From Campylobacter sputorum (GTDB lineage: Bacteria; Campylobacterota; Campylobacteria; Campylobacterales; Campylobacteraceae): a stretch of 64,000 nucleotides of DNA. The DNA is taken from assembly GCF_002220775.1 (NCBI RefSeq), contig NZ_CP019685.1:310001-374000 (forward strand), written 5' to 3'. Position numbers and translations under genes: made by a program. Under the pieces are notes generated by a model that ran no database searches, was not told where the DNA came from, and saw only the letters and a program-made list of their open reading frames with translations. Positions 9,783 through 18,382 of the stretch are shown here, piece by piece; within the stretch, counting starts at the first letter, position 1, and the number at the start of each line of letters is the position of its first letter.

Positions 9783-10025
9783 ATGGTAAAAAATTTTTTA
9801 TTACAATATTCTAAATTAATAGCAGAATTTCCGGATCAAGTTGATATAAAAGAAGAGCAAATTGATGATAATTTTTGCGAACTTACTATTTTTGCAAAAA
9901 AGTCTGATGCCGGAAAACTTATAGGTAAAGATGGTAGGATAATAAATGCCATTAAGGCTGTTATCATAGGATGTAAGGCAAAAAATTCTCTTTCTTATAG
10001 AGTTACGGTAAAATCTATTGAATAG
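9783..10025 (+). CDS. khpA: KH-domain RNA-binding protein KhpA
   Basis: Small (80 residues) single-KH protein of the KhpA/YlqC family. The GxxG loop is visible in GKLIGKDGRIINAIK. Homologues in other bacteria bind RNA, often with KhpB/Jag, and affect translation and envelope growth. Here it sits between rpsP and rimM and overlaps rimM by eight bases, which points to a role tied to ribosome maturation or RNA metabolism. Confidence 0.9.
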   Translation: MVKNFLLQYSKLIAEFPDQVDIKEEQIDDNFCELTIFAKKSDAGKLIGKDGRIINAIKAVIIGCKAKNSLSYRVTVKSIE

Positions 10026-10548
10026 TGAATTTCTAGAAGTTGCTGTTGTTGGTAAGACTGTTGGGTTAAAAGGGCAATTAAAATTAAATAATAAAAGTGA
10101 TTTTATAAATCAGTTTAAAAAAGGTGCTATCTTTTACGATAAAAATTCAAATAAATTTGAGGTTGAGAGTTTTGATAAAGCTAAACTTTTAATCAAATTT
10201 ACCGGCTACAACGATATAGATAGTGCAAAAATACTCACAAACAAGATTTTATATACCACAAAAGCAGATACTATTAAAAATTGTAAATTAAAAAAAGATG
10301 AATTTTTTTATTTTGATATCATTGGTTGTAAAATTGTAGAAAACAAGCAAATTTTGGGTATAGTTGATGACATAGAAGAATTTCCTATGAATCATATGTT
10401 GCTAATCAAAACATCTGATGAACTTATACAAAAAAATATGCCAAAAAACTTTTATATACCTTATAATAATAGATATATAATAAGCGTTGATATAAAAAAT
10501 AAAACAATATTTTCAAAAGATAGTATAGACATATTTGAAAATTCATAA
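10018..10548 (+). CDS. rimM: 16S rRNA processing protein RimM
   Basis: Assembly factor for the 30S head that binds S19. The N-terminal RimM barrel shows VGKTVGLKGQLKL, and the C-terminal PRC-barrel shows FFYFDIIGCKI and NHMLLI. 176 residues is standard. The start is TTG at 10018, overlapping the khpA stop, and I see no ATG nearby. trmD begins at the next base after the stop. Confidence 0.92.
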   Translation: MNSEFLEVAVVGKTVGLKGQLKLNNKSDFINQFKKGAIFYDKNSNKFEVESFDKAKLLIKFTGYNDIDSAKILTNKILYTTKADTIKNCKLKKDEFFYFDIIGCKIVENKQILGIVDDIEEFPMNHMLLIKTSDELIQKNMPKNFYIPYNNRYIISVDIKNKTIFSKDSIDIFENS

Positions 10549-11253
10549 ATGAAATTTACCTTTGTTACACTTTTTAGAAATCTTGTAGAACCTTATTTTT
10601 GTGATTCTATATTAAAAAGAGCTATAGAAAAAAAGCTAATTGATATAAATTTTCTAAATCCAAGAGATTTTAGCAAAAACAGATATAAAAAAGTAGATGA
10701 TTATATGATAAGTGGTGGTGCTGGGCTTTTGATGAGTGCTCAACCACTTTATGATTTATTGATTCATTTAAAAAAAATGGATAAAAATGTAAAAATCATT
10801 TTTGCAACACCAGTTGGTAAAAAATTTTCACAACAAGACGCGAAAAGACTATCAAATTTTTCTCATGTATGTTTTGTTTGCGGTAGATATGAAGGTATTG
10901 ATGAAAGAATTTATGAGCTTTTTGCAGATGAACTGTTTTGTATAGGGGATTTTGTTTTAACAGGCGGAGAGCTTCCTACACTTTGTATGTGTGATGCCAT
11001 AAGTAGAAATATTGAAGGTGTTTTGGGAAATAGTAAGTCTTTAGTAGAAGAAAGTTTTGAAAACACTCTTTTGGAAGCTCCCTCTTTTACAAAGCCAGAT
11101 AATTTTCAGAATTTAAAAGTAGTTTCAGAGTTTTTAAAGGGAAATCATGGTAGAATAAAAGCTTTGAAAGATAATATGGCGATTTGCAAAACTAGGTTCC
11201 ATCGCCCAGATTTGTATATAAAATCAAAGTCGCTAAACAAAGGAATAAAATGA
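10549..11253 (+). CDS. trmD: tRNA (guanine-N1)-methyltransferase
   Basis: SAM-dependent SPOUT enzyme making m1G37 in tRNAs, needed for reading-frame maintenance. 234 residues. Motifs visible: [23 protein letters not shown] (trefoil-knot SAM site) and [11 protein letters not shown]. Directly abuts rimM and overlaps rplS by four bases. Confidence 0.96.
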   Translation: MKFTFVTLFRNLVEPYFCDSILKRAIEKKLIDINFLNPRDFSKNRYKKVDDYMISGGAGLLMSAQPLYDLLIHLKKMDKNVKIIFATPVGKKFSQQDAKRLSNFSHVCFVCGRYEGIDERIYELFADELFCIGDFVLTGGELPTLCMCDAISRNIEGVLGNSKSLVEESFENTLLEAPSFTKPDNFQNLKVVSEFLKGNHGRIKALKDNMAICKTRFHRPDLYIKSKSLNKGIK

Positions 11254-11606
11254 AAAATAAATATATTGAGGCTTTTGAAAAAGCTCAAAAAGCCGATAAA
11301 GAAGTGCCTGAGTTTAGAGCAGGCGATACACTAAGAGTTGCTATTCGCATAAAAGAAGGTGAAAAAACTAGAGTTCAAAACTTTGAGGGTATATGCATAG
11401 TTAGAAGAGGAGAATCTGTAAACCAAACATTTGTTATTCGTAAAATTGGTGCAAATGGTGTAGGGGTAGAGAGAATTTTTCCTATTTATAGTGATAGCAT
11501 AGAATCAATCACAGTTCTAAGAAGAGGTCGTGTTAGAAGAGCAAGATTGTTTTATCTTCGCGAACTTCGTGGTAAAGCTGCTAGAATCAAAGAACTTAAA
11601 AAATAA
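11250..11606 (+). CDS. rplS: 50S ribosomal protein L19
   Basis: Large-subunit protein at the 30S-50S interface. 118 residues, with the family patterns FRAGDTLRV and [20 protein letters not shown]. The ATG overlaps trmD by four bases. It ends the operon, followed 12 bases later by a hairpin terminator. Confidence 0.97.
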   Translation: MKNKYIEAFEKAQKADKEVPEFRAGDTLRVAIRIKEGEKTRVQNFEGICIVRRGESVNQTFVIRKIGANGVGVERIFPIYSDSIESITVLRRGRVRRARLFYLRELRGKAARIKELKK

Positions 11607-11618
11607 ATTCTCAAACTT

Positions 11619-11648
11619 TAGTATAAATTCGATTTTGAATTTATACTA
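11619..11648 (+). terminator. Terminator after rplS
   Basis: Perfect 12-bp stem: 11619-11630 pairs with 11637-11648 around GATTTT, and TTTTC follows. It closes the ffh-rplS operon. The rest of the gap to gltX (11649-11830) holds AT-rich sequence and two short inverted repeats, but no gene that I can support. Confidence 0.75.
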
Positions 11649-11830
11649 TTTTCAACTTTTATATTTAGTATCAAATTTAAACATTATTTTATTCAATATT
11701 TTTTTTGCTTCAAGTCTTAATTTCTATTTTAAAAAATAAAAATAAATTTAATATATTTTGTAAAAATATTTTTACAGTTGTAATCATACAACAATACTCA
11801 TCTTTTCTTTTTTATAAAGAAAGTTTTAGT

Positions 11831-11836
11831 ATAATC
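11831..11836 (+). promoter_or_regulatory. -10 box of the gltX promoter
   Basis: TATAAT preceded by TTTTAG, 24 bases before the gltX ATG. No recognisable -35. Confidence 0.7.
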
Positions 11837-11860
11837 GTAAGAAAAAAATGAAGGATTAAA

Positions 11861-13153
11861 ATGTATCGTTTTGCGCCATCGCCAACTGGTGATATGCATA
11901 TTGGAAATTTGCGTGCAGCTATATTTAACTATATTTGTTCATTGCAAGATAAAAGCGGTTTTATACTTCGTATAGAAGATACTGATAAAGAAAGAAACAT
12001 TGAAGGCAAAGATGCTGAAATTTTAGAAATTTTAACAAAATTTGGCATAAAATGGGATACTCTTTATTACCAAAGTAAAAATCTTAAATTTCATAGAGAA
12101 TTAGCAGCAAAGCTTTTGATGGATAAAAAAGCATTTTTGTGTTTTTGTTCTGATGAAGATATAGCAAAGAAAAAAGAACTTGCAAAAGAAAAAAATATTG
12201 CTTATAGATATGATGGAACTTGTGAAAAGTTAAGCGATGAAGAGGTTTTAAATTGCGAAAAGCCATCTGTTATAAGGATGAAAAAACCTAATAAAACCAT
12301 GAGTTTTATTGATGAAATAAAAGGTAAAATTTCGTTTGAGCCAGAAAATATAGATAGCTTTGTTATCATGCGGACAGACAAAACTCCAACTTACAACTTT
12401 GCTTGTGCAGTTGATGATATGCTCGAAGGTGTGGATTTTGTTATAAGAGGTGAAGATCATATAAGTAATACGCCAAAACAAGATTTGATACGAGAATATC
12501 TTGGTTATACTGGTAAATTTAGATATGCTCATCTACCTATAATATTAAACGAACATGGCACAAAAATGAGCAAAAGAGAAAATAGTTCTTCTGTAAAATG
12601 GCTTTTAGAAGCTGGATATATGCCAGAAGCAATTGCAAATTATCTAATTATGCTAGGCAATAAAACCCCATGTGAAATATTTAGCATGAATGAAGCAGTG
12701 GAGTGGTTTGATATAAAAAAAGTATCAAAAAGCCCAGCTAAATTTGACATAGATAAGCTTTCGCAAATAAATAGAGAACACATAAAAAGAGCAAGCGATG
12801 AAAGATTAGCACAACTTTTTGAAATGCCTATTAAATTTGCTTCACTTATTCGTTTTTATACACAAGAATCAAGTTTGATTGTAGAGATAAAAGATAAAAT
12901 TTCACATATTTATTCGCCTAAAAACATACAAGGTGAGTATGAAAATGAGATGAAAATCTTAAAAGATGCTATATTAAAATTAGATTATAAAGATAGTTTT
13001 GATGAGTTTAAAAAAGCTCTTATGGGTCAAACTTCCCTAAAAGGTAAAAAGTTTTTTATGCCACTTAGACTTCTTATAACAGGCAAAGAACATGGACCTG
13101 AGTTAAGTGAGCTTTATGATTTTATAAAAAATGATATAAAGGAGATAATTTGA
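11861..13153 (+). CDS. gltX: Glutamyl-tRNA synthetase (one of the two Campylobacter paralogues)
   Basis: Class I synthetase charging tRNA-Glu, or in some epsilonproteobacterial paralogues tRNA-Gln for later amidation by GatCAB. 430 residues. The HIGH-type motif is in [15 protein letters not shown] and the KMSKS-type motif in KMSKRENSS. The zinc-type insert shows CFCS. Start and context (yggT, slt following) match C. jejuni Cj0845c. Which of GltX1 or GltX2 this is functionally cannot be decided from sequence alone. A gatA gene is also in the window. Confidence 0.93.
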   Translation: MYRFAPSPTGDMHIGNLRAAIFNYICSLQDKSGFILRIEDTDKERNIEGKDAEILEILTKFGIKWDTLYYQSKNLKFHRELAAKLLMDKKAFLCFCSDEDIAKKKELAKEKNIAYRYDGTCEKLSDEEVLNCEKPSVIRMKKPNKTMSFIDEIKGKISFEPENIDSFVIMRTDKTPTYNFACAVDDMLEGVDFVIRGEDHISNTPKQDLIREYLGYTGKFRYAHLPIILNEHGTKMSKRENSSSVKWLLEAGYMPEAIANYLIMLGNKTPCEIFSMNEAVEWFDIKKVSKSPAKFDIDKLSQINREHIKRASDERLAQLFEMPIKFASLIRFYTQESSLIVEIKDKISHIYSPKNIQGEYENEMKILKDAILKLDYKDSFDEFKKALMGQTSLKGKKFFMPLRLLITGKEHGPELSELYDFIKNDIKEII

Positions 13154-13443
13154 TAGTAAGTAATCTTATATTTGCAATTGCAAGCATACTTCATTTTGTT
13201 TTAGTAGGATATATGTGGGTCATAATAATTGCGGCTCTAATCTCTTGGGTTAGACTAGATCCATACAATAAATTAGTCCAAACCCTATATAGACTTACAG
13301 AGCCTGTATATGCCAAGATTAGAAGCATTGTGCCAACAACATTTGGCGGTATTGACATCGCACCAGTTATTGTTATTCTTATAATACAATTTTTAGATCT
13401 TTTTGTAGTAAGGAGTTTATTTGGTTTTGCTGCTGCGATGTAG
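13150..13443 (+). CDS. yggT: YggT-family integral membrane protein
   Basis: 97 residues with two hydrophobic spans (about 2-28 and 72-92) flanking a conserved segment with [11 protein letters not shown] and [10 protein letters not shown], the YggT family pattern. Family members are inner-membrane proteins linked to osmotic tolerance and division-associated operons. The exact role is unknown. Its start overlaps gltX by four bases, and its end overlaps slt by 23 bases. Confidence 0.85.
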   Translation: MIVSNLIFAIASILHFVLVGYMWVIIIAALISWVRLDPYNKLVQTLYRLTEPVYAKIRSIVPTTFGGIDIAPVIVILIIQFLDLFVVRSLFGFAAAM

Positions 13444-15055
13444 TTTAGTATTTTTTCTATATTTAAGTTTTTCTTTTAGTGCAGTTATTGATGTTCAAAA
13501 TTTAAAAAAAGAGTCAAAAAGTTTAGTAAAAGATTATTATTTTTATAGGCTTTTAACTGAAGGCAATTATACAAAAGACGATGTTTATGCTCTTAGAGAC
13601 GATGTTTATAGATATAGGGGTAAACTTAAAACAGCCATAGAAAAAGTAATTGGATCAAAACCAGAAGTTGTTTCGCAGTGCGAAATGACTTATCCAAATA
13701 TAATGGATGCAAATGAGAGTTGTCAAATAAAACTTCTTTATATGGGTAGGGTTTTAAATTTAAGTAATGAAGATAGAAACAAACTTATAGAAAAATATCA
13801 ATTTTCTTATTCAAATTCTGCCAATATGTTAATGGGTTTAAATTCAAAAGATCCTGCTTTATACTATGAAAAGACATTAGATAGTTCAAATTTTATAACA
13901 TATTATAATATTTATAATAAAAACAAAAATTTTGATAAAAGATATAATTTGGATTTTATCAATAAACTTATAAATGAAAAAAGATTTGAAAACACAATAA
14001 AAAGTTTTGTTATAAACAAAAATATGTCAAAATTTAGAAAATCCTTGCTAAAAGCAGATCCAAAAAACTCATATTCTTATAATGTTGCTTTTTATTTAGG
14101 TGTAAATGCTTTGCTTTTTGATAAGCCAGATATTGCAATAAAATTTTTTAAACAAGCTTCAAATATGACTTCCTATCAAAGTTTTAAAGACAACGCAAAT
14201 TTTTGGGTTTATTATCTAAGTAAAGATAAAACTACTCTTTTGGATATAGCAAATAGTGATGATATAAATATTTATAGTATTTATGCTAGAGAGCTTACTC
14301 GTGTTGATAAAAAAGATATTTTTGTTCCAAGACCAAAAGTTACATCGTTAAAATATTATAGCGTTAGCGATCCTTTTACTTGGGAGTATACTAAAAAAAC
14401 TATAAAAGATATGAATAGCTCGCAGCTTACTGATTTTGCAGCTAAATTTTATACTATAGATACAGTTGGGCATTATAGCTATATGATGGAAAAAGCTAGC
14501 AATTATAAAAATCACTACTATCCAATGGCGTATGATTATTTACTTGATGGCGTTGATGTGCATAGAAAAGCACTTATTTTTGCATTAGCAAGACAGGAAA
14601 GCAGGTTTATCCCAAGTGCTATTTCTGTTTCTTATGCTTTAGGAATGATGCAATTTATGCCATTTTTAGCAAATGATATCGGAAAAAAACAGTTAAATAT
14701 AGAGAATTTTGATCAAGATGATATGTTTAAACCAGAAGTTGCATATAAATTTGCAAATGTTCATTTGGATTATCTTGAAAAATATCTTTATCATCCTATT
14801 TTCATAGCCTATGCGTATAATGGCGGGATTGGTTTTACTAAAAAAATGCTTGTAAACGATGCTATGTTTTTAAAAGGCAAATATGAACCATTTTTGAGTA
14901 TGGAATTAGTAAAAGCTGATGAAACTAGGGATTATGGTAAGAAAGTTTTGTCAAACTATGTTGTTTATCTTAACGCTTTGGCTGCCAATACATCGATACA
15001 GAAACTTTTTGAAATGCTAGTTCAATCCGAGCCGATGGATAAATTTCGAAATTAA
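13421..15055 (+). CDS. slt: Soluble-type lytic murein transglycosylase, secreted
   Basis: Cleaves peptidoglycan glycan strands to 1,6-anhydro products in the periplasm. An N-terminal signal peptide (about 1-22) is followed by an alpha-helical region and a C-terminal SLT domain with catalytic Glu in ALARQESRF, then SYALGMMQFMP and AYNGG. The TTG at 13421 follows AGGAG at 13411-13415. It overlaps yggT by 23 bases in another frame. 544 residues, as C. jejuni Cj0843c. Its last 86 bases are also coding on the opposite strand. Confidence 0.93.
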   Translation: MVLLLRCSLVFFLYLSFSFSAVIDVQNLKKESKSLVKDYYFYRLLTEGNYTKDDVYALRDDVYRYRGKLKTAIEKVIGSKPEVVSQCEMTYPNIMDANESCQIKLLYMGRVLNLSNEDRNKLIEKYQFSYSNSANMLMGLNSKDPALYYEKTLDSSNFITYYNIYNKNKNFDKRYNLDFINKLINEKRFENTIKSFVINKNMSKFRKSLLKADPKNSYSYNVAFYLGVNALLFDKPDIAIKFFKQASNMTSYQSFKDNANFWVYYLSKDKTTLLDIANSDDINIYSIYARELTRVDKKDIFVPRPKVTSLKYYSVSDPFTWEYTKKTIKDMNSSQLTDFAAKFYTIDTVGHYSYMMEKASNYKNHYYPMAYDYLLDGVDVHRKALIFALARQESRFIPSAISVSYALGMMQFMPFLANDIGKKQLNIENFDQDDMFKPEVAYKFANVHLDYLEKYLYHPIFIAYAYNGGIGFTKKMLVNDAMFLKGKYEPFLSMELVKADETRDYGKKVLSNYVVYLNALAANTSIQKLFEMLVQSEPMDKFRN

Positions 15056-15455
15056 GCCTAAGCACATCTGTGTTTTTCCTTGGAGATATAACTTCATAGT
15101 ATTTTCCCCAAGGAACACTAAAAGCAACTTTTTTCAAAAGTTCATCACCTTCTTTTAATTCTCTTATCATAACATCTTGAATGCTACTATTTACAGTAAA
15201 TGAATTTTCGTTTATATCTATTTCTTTTGGATAAATTGCCACTATAAAATGTTCTTCAAGGTTTTTGCTGACTAAATTTGGATAAACTGGATTTAGATAT
15301 GTTCCTAAGGCTAAAATTCTCTCGTTTTTATTTATGATTTCTGTTTTTTGTGTATAAGCTAAAAGTTCATTTTTTATTGGATCATGGGTTATATTTTTAT
15401 TTGAACACGCACTTAAAAAAATGGCTATTATAATTGTAAAAATAATTTTTTTCAT
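14970..15455 (-). CDS. Putative lipoprotein, convergent and overlapping slt
   Basis: 161 residues with a lipoprotein signal peptide and lipobox LSAC (Cys at residue 17), so probably anchored to the inner or outer membrane. No enzymatic motif. C. jejuni has a lipoprotein (Cj0842) in the same place, after slt. The last 28 codons, ending YWQPKR, run antisense to the end of slt. The protein therefore uses an 86-base convergent overlap and no terminator lies between the two genes. Confidence 0.82.
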   Translation of the reverse strand: MKKIIFTIIIAIFLSACSNKNITHDPIKNELLAYTQKTEIINKNERILALGTYLNPVYPNLVSKNLEEHFIVAIYPKEIDINENSFTVNSSIQDVMIRELKEGDELLKKVAFSVPWGKYYEVISPRKNTDVLRLNFEIYPSARIELAFQKVSVSMYWQPKR

Positions 15456-15528
15456 AAAATACCTTATATCATTTTTGTTATTTTAGCCAAATTTTGATAA
15501 AAAAATAAATCATAATATTGATTTTATA

Positions 15529-15558
15529 AAATTTAGTAGCTATTTAGCTACTAAATTT
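15529..15558 (-). terminator. Hairpin after the thioredoxin gene
   Basis: Perfect 14-bp stem (15529-15542 with 15545-15558; the loop is TT or slightly larger). It includes the stop codon of the minus-strand thioredoxin gene. Likely transcription end. Confidence 0.6.
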
Positions 15559-15865
15559 ACATAAGTTTTTTTATACCTTCTTCTATACTGCTTTTGCTGC
15601 GTGGCTCTACAACTCTATCATAAATTTCTTTACCATCTTTTAGATAAAATATAGTTGGTATGTGTCTTATTGCGTATTCATCTCTCACACCTTCACTATC
15701 ATCTACATTTACATCATAAAAATTTATGTTTAAATACGCTTTTTCTAGTTCTTGAAGTATAGGTTTTGCAAATTTACAGTCTTTGCACCAAGGCGCACCA
15801 AAATAAACTACACCACTTCCACTTGACATTACATTTTTTATCTCATCTTGATTTAATACTTTCAT
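15557..15865 (-). CDS. Thioredoxin-family protein (CKDC active site)
   Basis: Short (102 residues) cytosolic thioredoxin fold with redox motif WCKDC in GAPWCKDCKFAKP and the conserved cis-proline loop RHIPTI. The middle residues KD, instead of GP, suggest a specialised thioredoxin rather than the main TrxA. No signal peptide. AAGGAG lies just before the ATG. The neighbours give no clear partner. Confidence 0.88.
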   Translation of the reverse strand: MKVLNQDEIKNVMSSGSGVVYFGAPWCKDCKFAKPILQELEKAYLNINFYDVNVDDSEGVRDEYAIRHIPTIFYLKDGKEIYDRVVEPRSKSSIEEGIKKLM

Positions 15866-15926
15866 ATTTTCTCCTTTGGAATTTTTAATATTATACTTAT
15901 AAATAGTAAAAATTTATAAAATATAA

Positions 15927-16118
15927 ACAAAGTTTATCTCTAAATTTCAAATTCTAAAAATTCTATATGTCATACTTATCACAACCATAAGCGAAACTAG
16001 AGTAGCTGGTGTTGATTTTGAAAAATTGTATAAGAAATTACAAAAAGCATTTAATAACTTAAATTTACCAAAAGCATTAATTACTGATAAACAAAAACAA
16101 AGTATTTATAAGATATAG
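15927..16118 (+). other. Unassigned open fragment in a 321-base gap
   Basis: This gap (15866-16186) lacks an intact gene. One frame is open for 63 codons without a usable start, reading through TTISETRVAG, EKLYKKLQKAF and PKALITDKQKQ to TAG. The composition looks like protein rather than spacer, so it may be the 3' remnant of a gene. I do not recognise the family. Confidence 0.3.
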
Positions 16119-16136
16119 TTTATTTTAATAGTTTAC

Positions 16137-16161
16137 TTCTAGATGCTTTAAGCATCTAGAA
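16137..16161 (-). terminator. Palindromic hairpin downstream of the chemoreceptor gene
   Basis: TTCTAGATGCTT (16137-16148) and its perfect complement (16150-16161) around one T. It lies 25 bases beyond the stop of the minus-strand chemoreceptor gene. No T tract on either side, so termination is only moderately supported. Confidence 0.45.
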
Positions 16162-16186
16162 AATTTATATATTAAGGGGGATTAAT

Positions 16187-18178
16187 TTAAAACCTATTAT
16201 TCCTTACACTCTCAACTATATCTTTAGACATAGTATCAAGTTCTTTTGTAATGCTGTTTGTATTGTTTGCAATATTAACATTTTCTTTTGTTAAAGCATC
16301 TACATCAGCTACAGAGTTATTTATCATAGATATTGCTTCAGTTTGTTCTCTAATGCTTTCACTCATCTCATTTATTGATTGAGTTAAAACATTTACATTA
16401 GCTTCTATCTCAGTTAAAGATTTACCTGTTTTTTCAGCAAGTTTTCTAACTTCATCAGCAACAACTGCAAATCCTCTTCCTGCTTCTCCAGCTCTTGCTG
16501 CTTCTATAGCAGCATTAAGTGCTAGAAGATTAGTTTGTTCTGATATATCTTTTATAATAGTTATAACATTTTTAATCTCTTCACTTTGAGCTATAACTTC
16601 TGTTGTTTTTTGATTAATTGAGTTCATTGAGCTAGACATCTCTTCAACTGCAGCTGCACTTTCTTCAAGTGAACTAGCTTGTTTTTTAGCTGAAGCTGTT
16701 ATTTGATCTACTGCTTTAGATAATAGATCTGATTTTTGTTGTAAGCTCTCTGCTTGAGATAGATTTTGTTTAAGCATATTTGATATTTCAATGCCTAAAG
16801 TATTTATACCTTGAGCAATAACACCTTTATCTTCTATAGAAGTTGTAAAGTCTTTGTTTTGGAAAGATTTTAATAAATTTAGTATATTATGTCCATTATC
16901 TGCTATAAGTGAGACTAATGTTGTTTGTAACTCTTTAAATGCTTCTTTTAGATTATTAAGTGCTGGATTTGAAGAATTTGCTTCAAATGATACTAAGAAG
17001 TTACCTTCTTTTATCTCATCTACAAATGTATTAGCTTGTTTTATAAATACTTCTTCATCAGATAAATTCTTTTTAGTTTTTTCAATGTTTTCATTAATAG
17101 CTTTAGCCATAGCTCCAAATTCATCTTTTGTTTTTACATTTATTGTATTAGCATCTTTTGATTCATGATTTATAAATTTAAATACATTGTTTAGACCTGA
17201 TTGGATTATAGAGATTGGTTTTAAAGCTCTTGTTATTATGAAAGTTAAGATAGATACTATAAGTATAATAAATATAGTTGAAGTTACACTTTGACTTTTA
17301 ATTATATAACTTAGTGTGCTATCATAATCACTCATTGAGTTTGCTGAACAAATAAGCCAGTTAGCAGCTTCGTATTTTTCGCAAGCACCAACTTTATGAT
17401 CTCCCATAAAGTCATATTCAAAAGGTTTGTTTCCAAATTTATTGTAAAAGTTTATAAAATCTGTAGCAATTTGTTTTACTTCAGGATTATCAGACATTAT
17501 CATATCTTTTTTTGCATGAGAGACAAACTGTTTTGAGTTGATATCTATAACAGTAATTAAACTTGTTGAAGAATCTTTAATATTTGCTAACACTAAACCT
17601 AATCTATCCAAAAATACATCACTTGCAATAACTCCTATTAATTTACCGTCTATTACCACTTTTTGAGCTATGGATATTGTTGGTTTATTGCCTGTTTTTG
17701 CTATATATGGTTTTGTAAAAATTATTTTATCACTATTAGTTGCGAGTTTATACCACTCCCTTTTTCTTGGTTCATAATTATCTTTTTCTATAGTTCTAAA
17801 AATAAAACTAACTTTCTTATTATCTTCAATATCTGTTCTATAAAAATTTCCATCACTCTCATATGCAAAAAATATGTTTTCTAAGCTAGAGGTTTTTGAT
17901 ATAAACATTATTTGTTGATTTAATAAATCTCTATCCATAATATATTGCGGATTATTTTGTAAAAAATCTGCAAAATTTTCAATTGCTTTAATTTTATCTG
18001 TAAAAAACTCACCAATTAATAAATCTGCAGAAAAAGACATAGAACTTTTGCTAGCTTCACTTGTATTTATAATTATATCTCGTGTATGCTTATAACTAAT
18101 GAATGTAAACACAGAAAAGCAAATAACCAAAAGAACTAAAATATATACAGCCAATTTATTTGAAATTTTATTTAACAT
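16187..18178 (-). CDS. Methyl-accepting chemotaxis protein with dCache sensor
   Basis: Transmembrane chemoreceptor of 663 residues. TM1 is about 9-27, the periplasmic double-Cache sensor about 30-295 and TM2 about 298-317, followed by a HAMP-like linker and a C-terminal signalling domain whose hairpin tip is [19 protein letters not shown]. The sensor holds Y135, R140, W142, Y143, Y158 and D187, spaced exactly as I recall for the amino-acid dCache motif of PctA-type receptors, so an amino-acid ligand is likely (inference). AGGAG at 18186-18190 precedes the ATG. The promoter contains a G9 tract, suggesting phase-variable expression. No C-terminal CheR-tethering pentapeptide. Confidence 0.93.
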   Translation of the reverse strand: MLNKISNKLAVYILVLLVICFSVFTFISYKHTRDIIINTSEASKSSMSFSADLLIGEFFTDKIKAIENFADFLQNNPQYIMDRDLLNQQIMFISKTSSLENIFFAYESDGNFYRTDIEDNKKVSFIFRTIEKDNYEPRKREWYKLATNSDKIIFTKPYIAKTGNKPTISIAQKVVIDGKLIGVIASDVFLDRLGLVLANIKDSSTSLITVIDINSKQFVSHAKKDMIMSDNPEVKQIATDFINFYNKFGNKPFEYDFMGDHKVGACEKYEAANWLICSANSMSDYDSTLSYIIKSQSVTSTIFIILIVSILTFIITRALKPISIIQSGLNNVFKFINHESKDANTINVKTKDEFGAMAKAINENIEKTKKNLSDEEVFIKQANTFVDEIKEGNFLVSFEANSSNPALNNLKEAFKELQTTLVSLIADNGHNILNLLKSFQNKDFTTSIEDKGVIAQGINTLGIEISNMLKQNLSQAESLQQKSDLLSKAVDQITASAKKQASSLEESAAAVEEMSSSMNSINQKTTEVIAQSEEIKNVITIIKDISEQTNLLALNAAIEAARAGEAGRGFAVVADEVRKLAEKTGKSLTEIEANVNVLTQSINEMSESIREQTEAISMINNSVADVDALTKENVNIANNTNSITKELDTMSKDIVESVRNNRF

Positions 18179-18209
18179 TATAGTGCTCCTATTTAAAAAT
18201 TGAATTTAA

Positions 18210-18240
18210 ATTATAGCACTACTACCCCCCCCCTTGTCAA
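18210..18240 (-). promoter_or_regulatory. Chemoreceptor promoter with G9 tract in the spacer
   Basis: On the minus strand TTGACA (18235-18240) and TATAAT (18210-18215) match the sigma-70 consensus perfectly. The 19-base spacer holds nine consecutive G (C9 at 18225-18233 on plus). A spacer of 17 is optimal, so slippage to seven G would strengthen the promoter and longer tracts would weaken it. A consensus -35 is rare in Campylobacter. Confidence 0.75.
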
Positions 18241-18382
18241 GATAAAAATAATAAAATTTATTTAAATAAAATTTATTAAGATATTTTAATGTTTTAAAAT
18301 TTTTGATAAAGGATATAAAAGAGTTTTTTAACTAAATTTACTGTAATATAAAATGTAATATTAAGTTAGATATGGAAAAATT

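Noticed and set aside
11530-11739. 69-codon plus-strand frame running from rplS into the gap
   Set aside because: Begins out of frame inside rplS and runs through its terminator; low-complexity Phe/Asn/Leu composition.
16137-16161. Palindrome after the chemoreceptor as a recombinase or att site
   Set aside because: A simple terminator-like hairpin at the 3' end of a gene explains it; no recombinase lies nearby.
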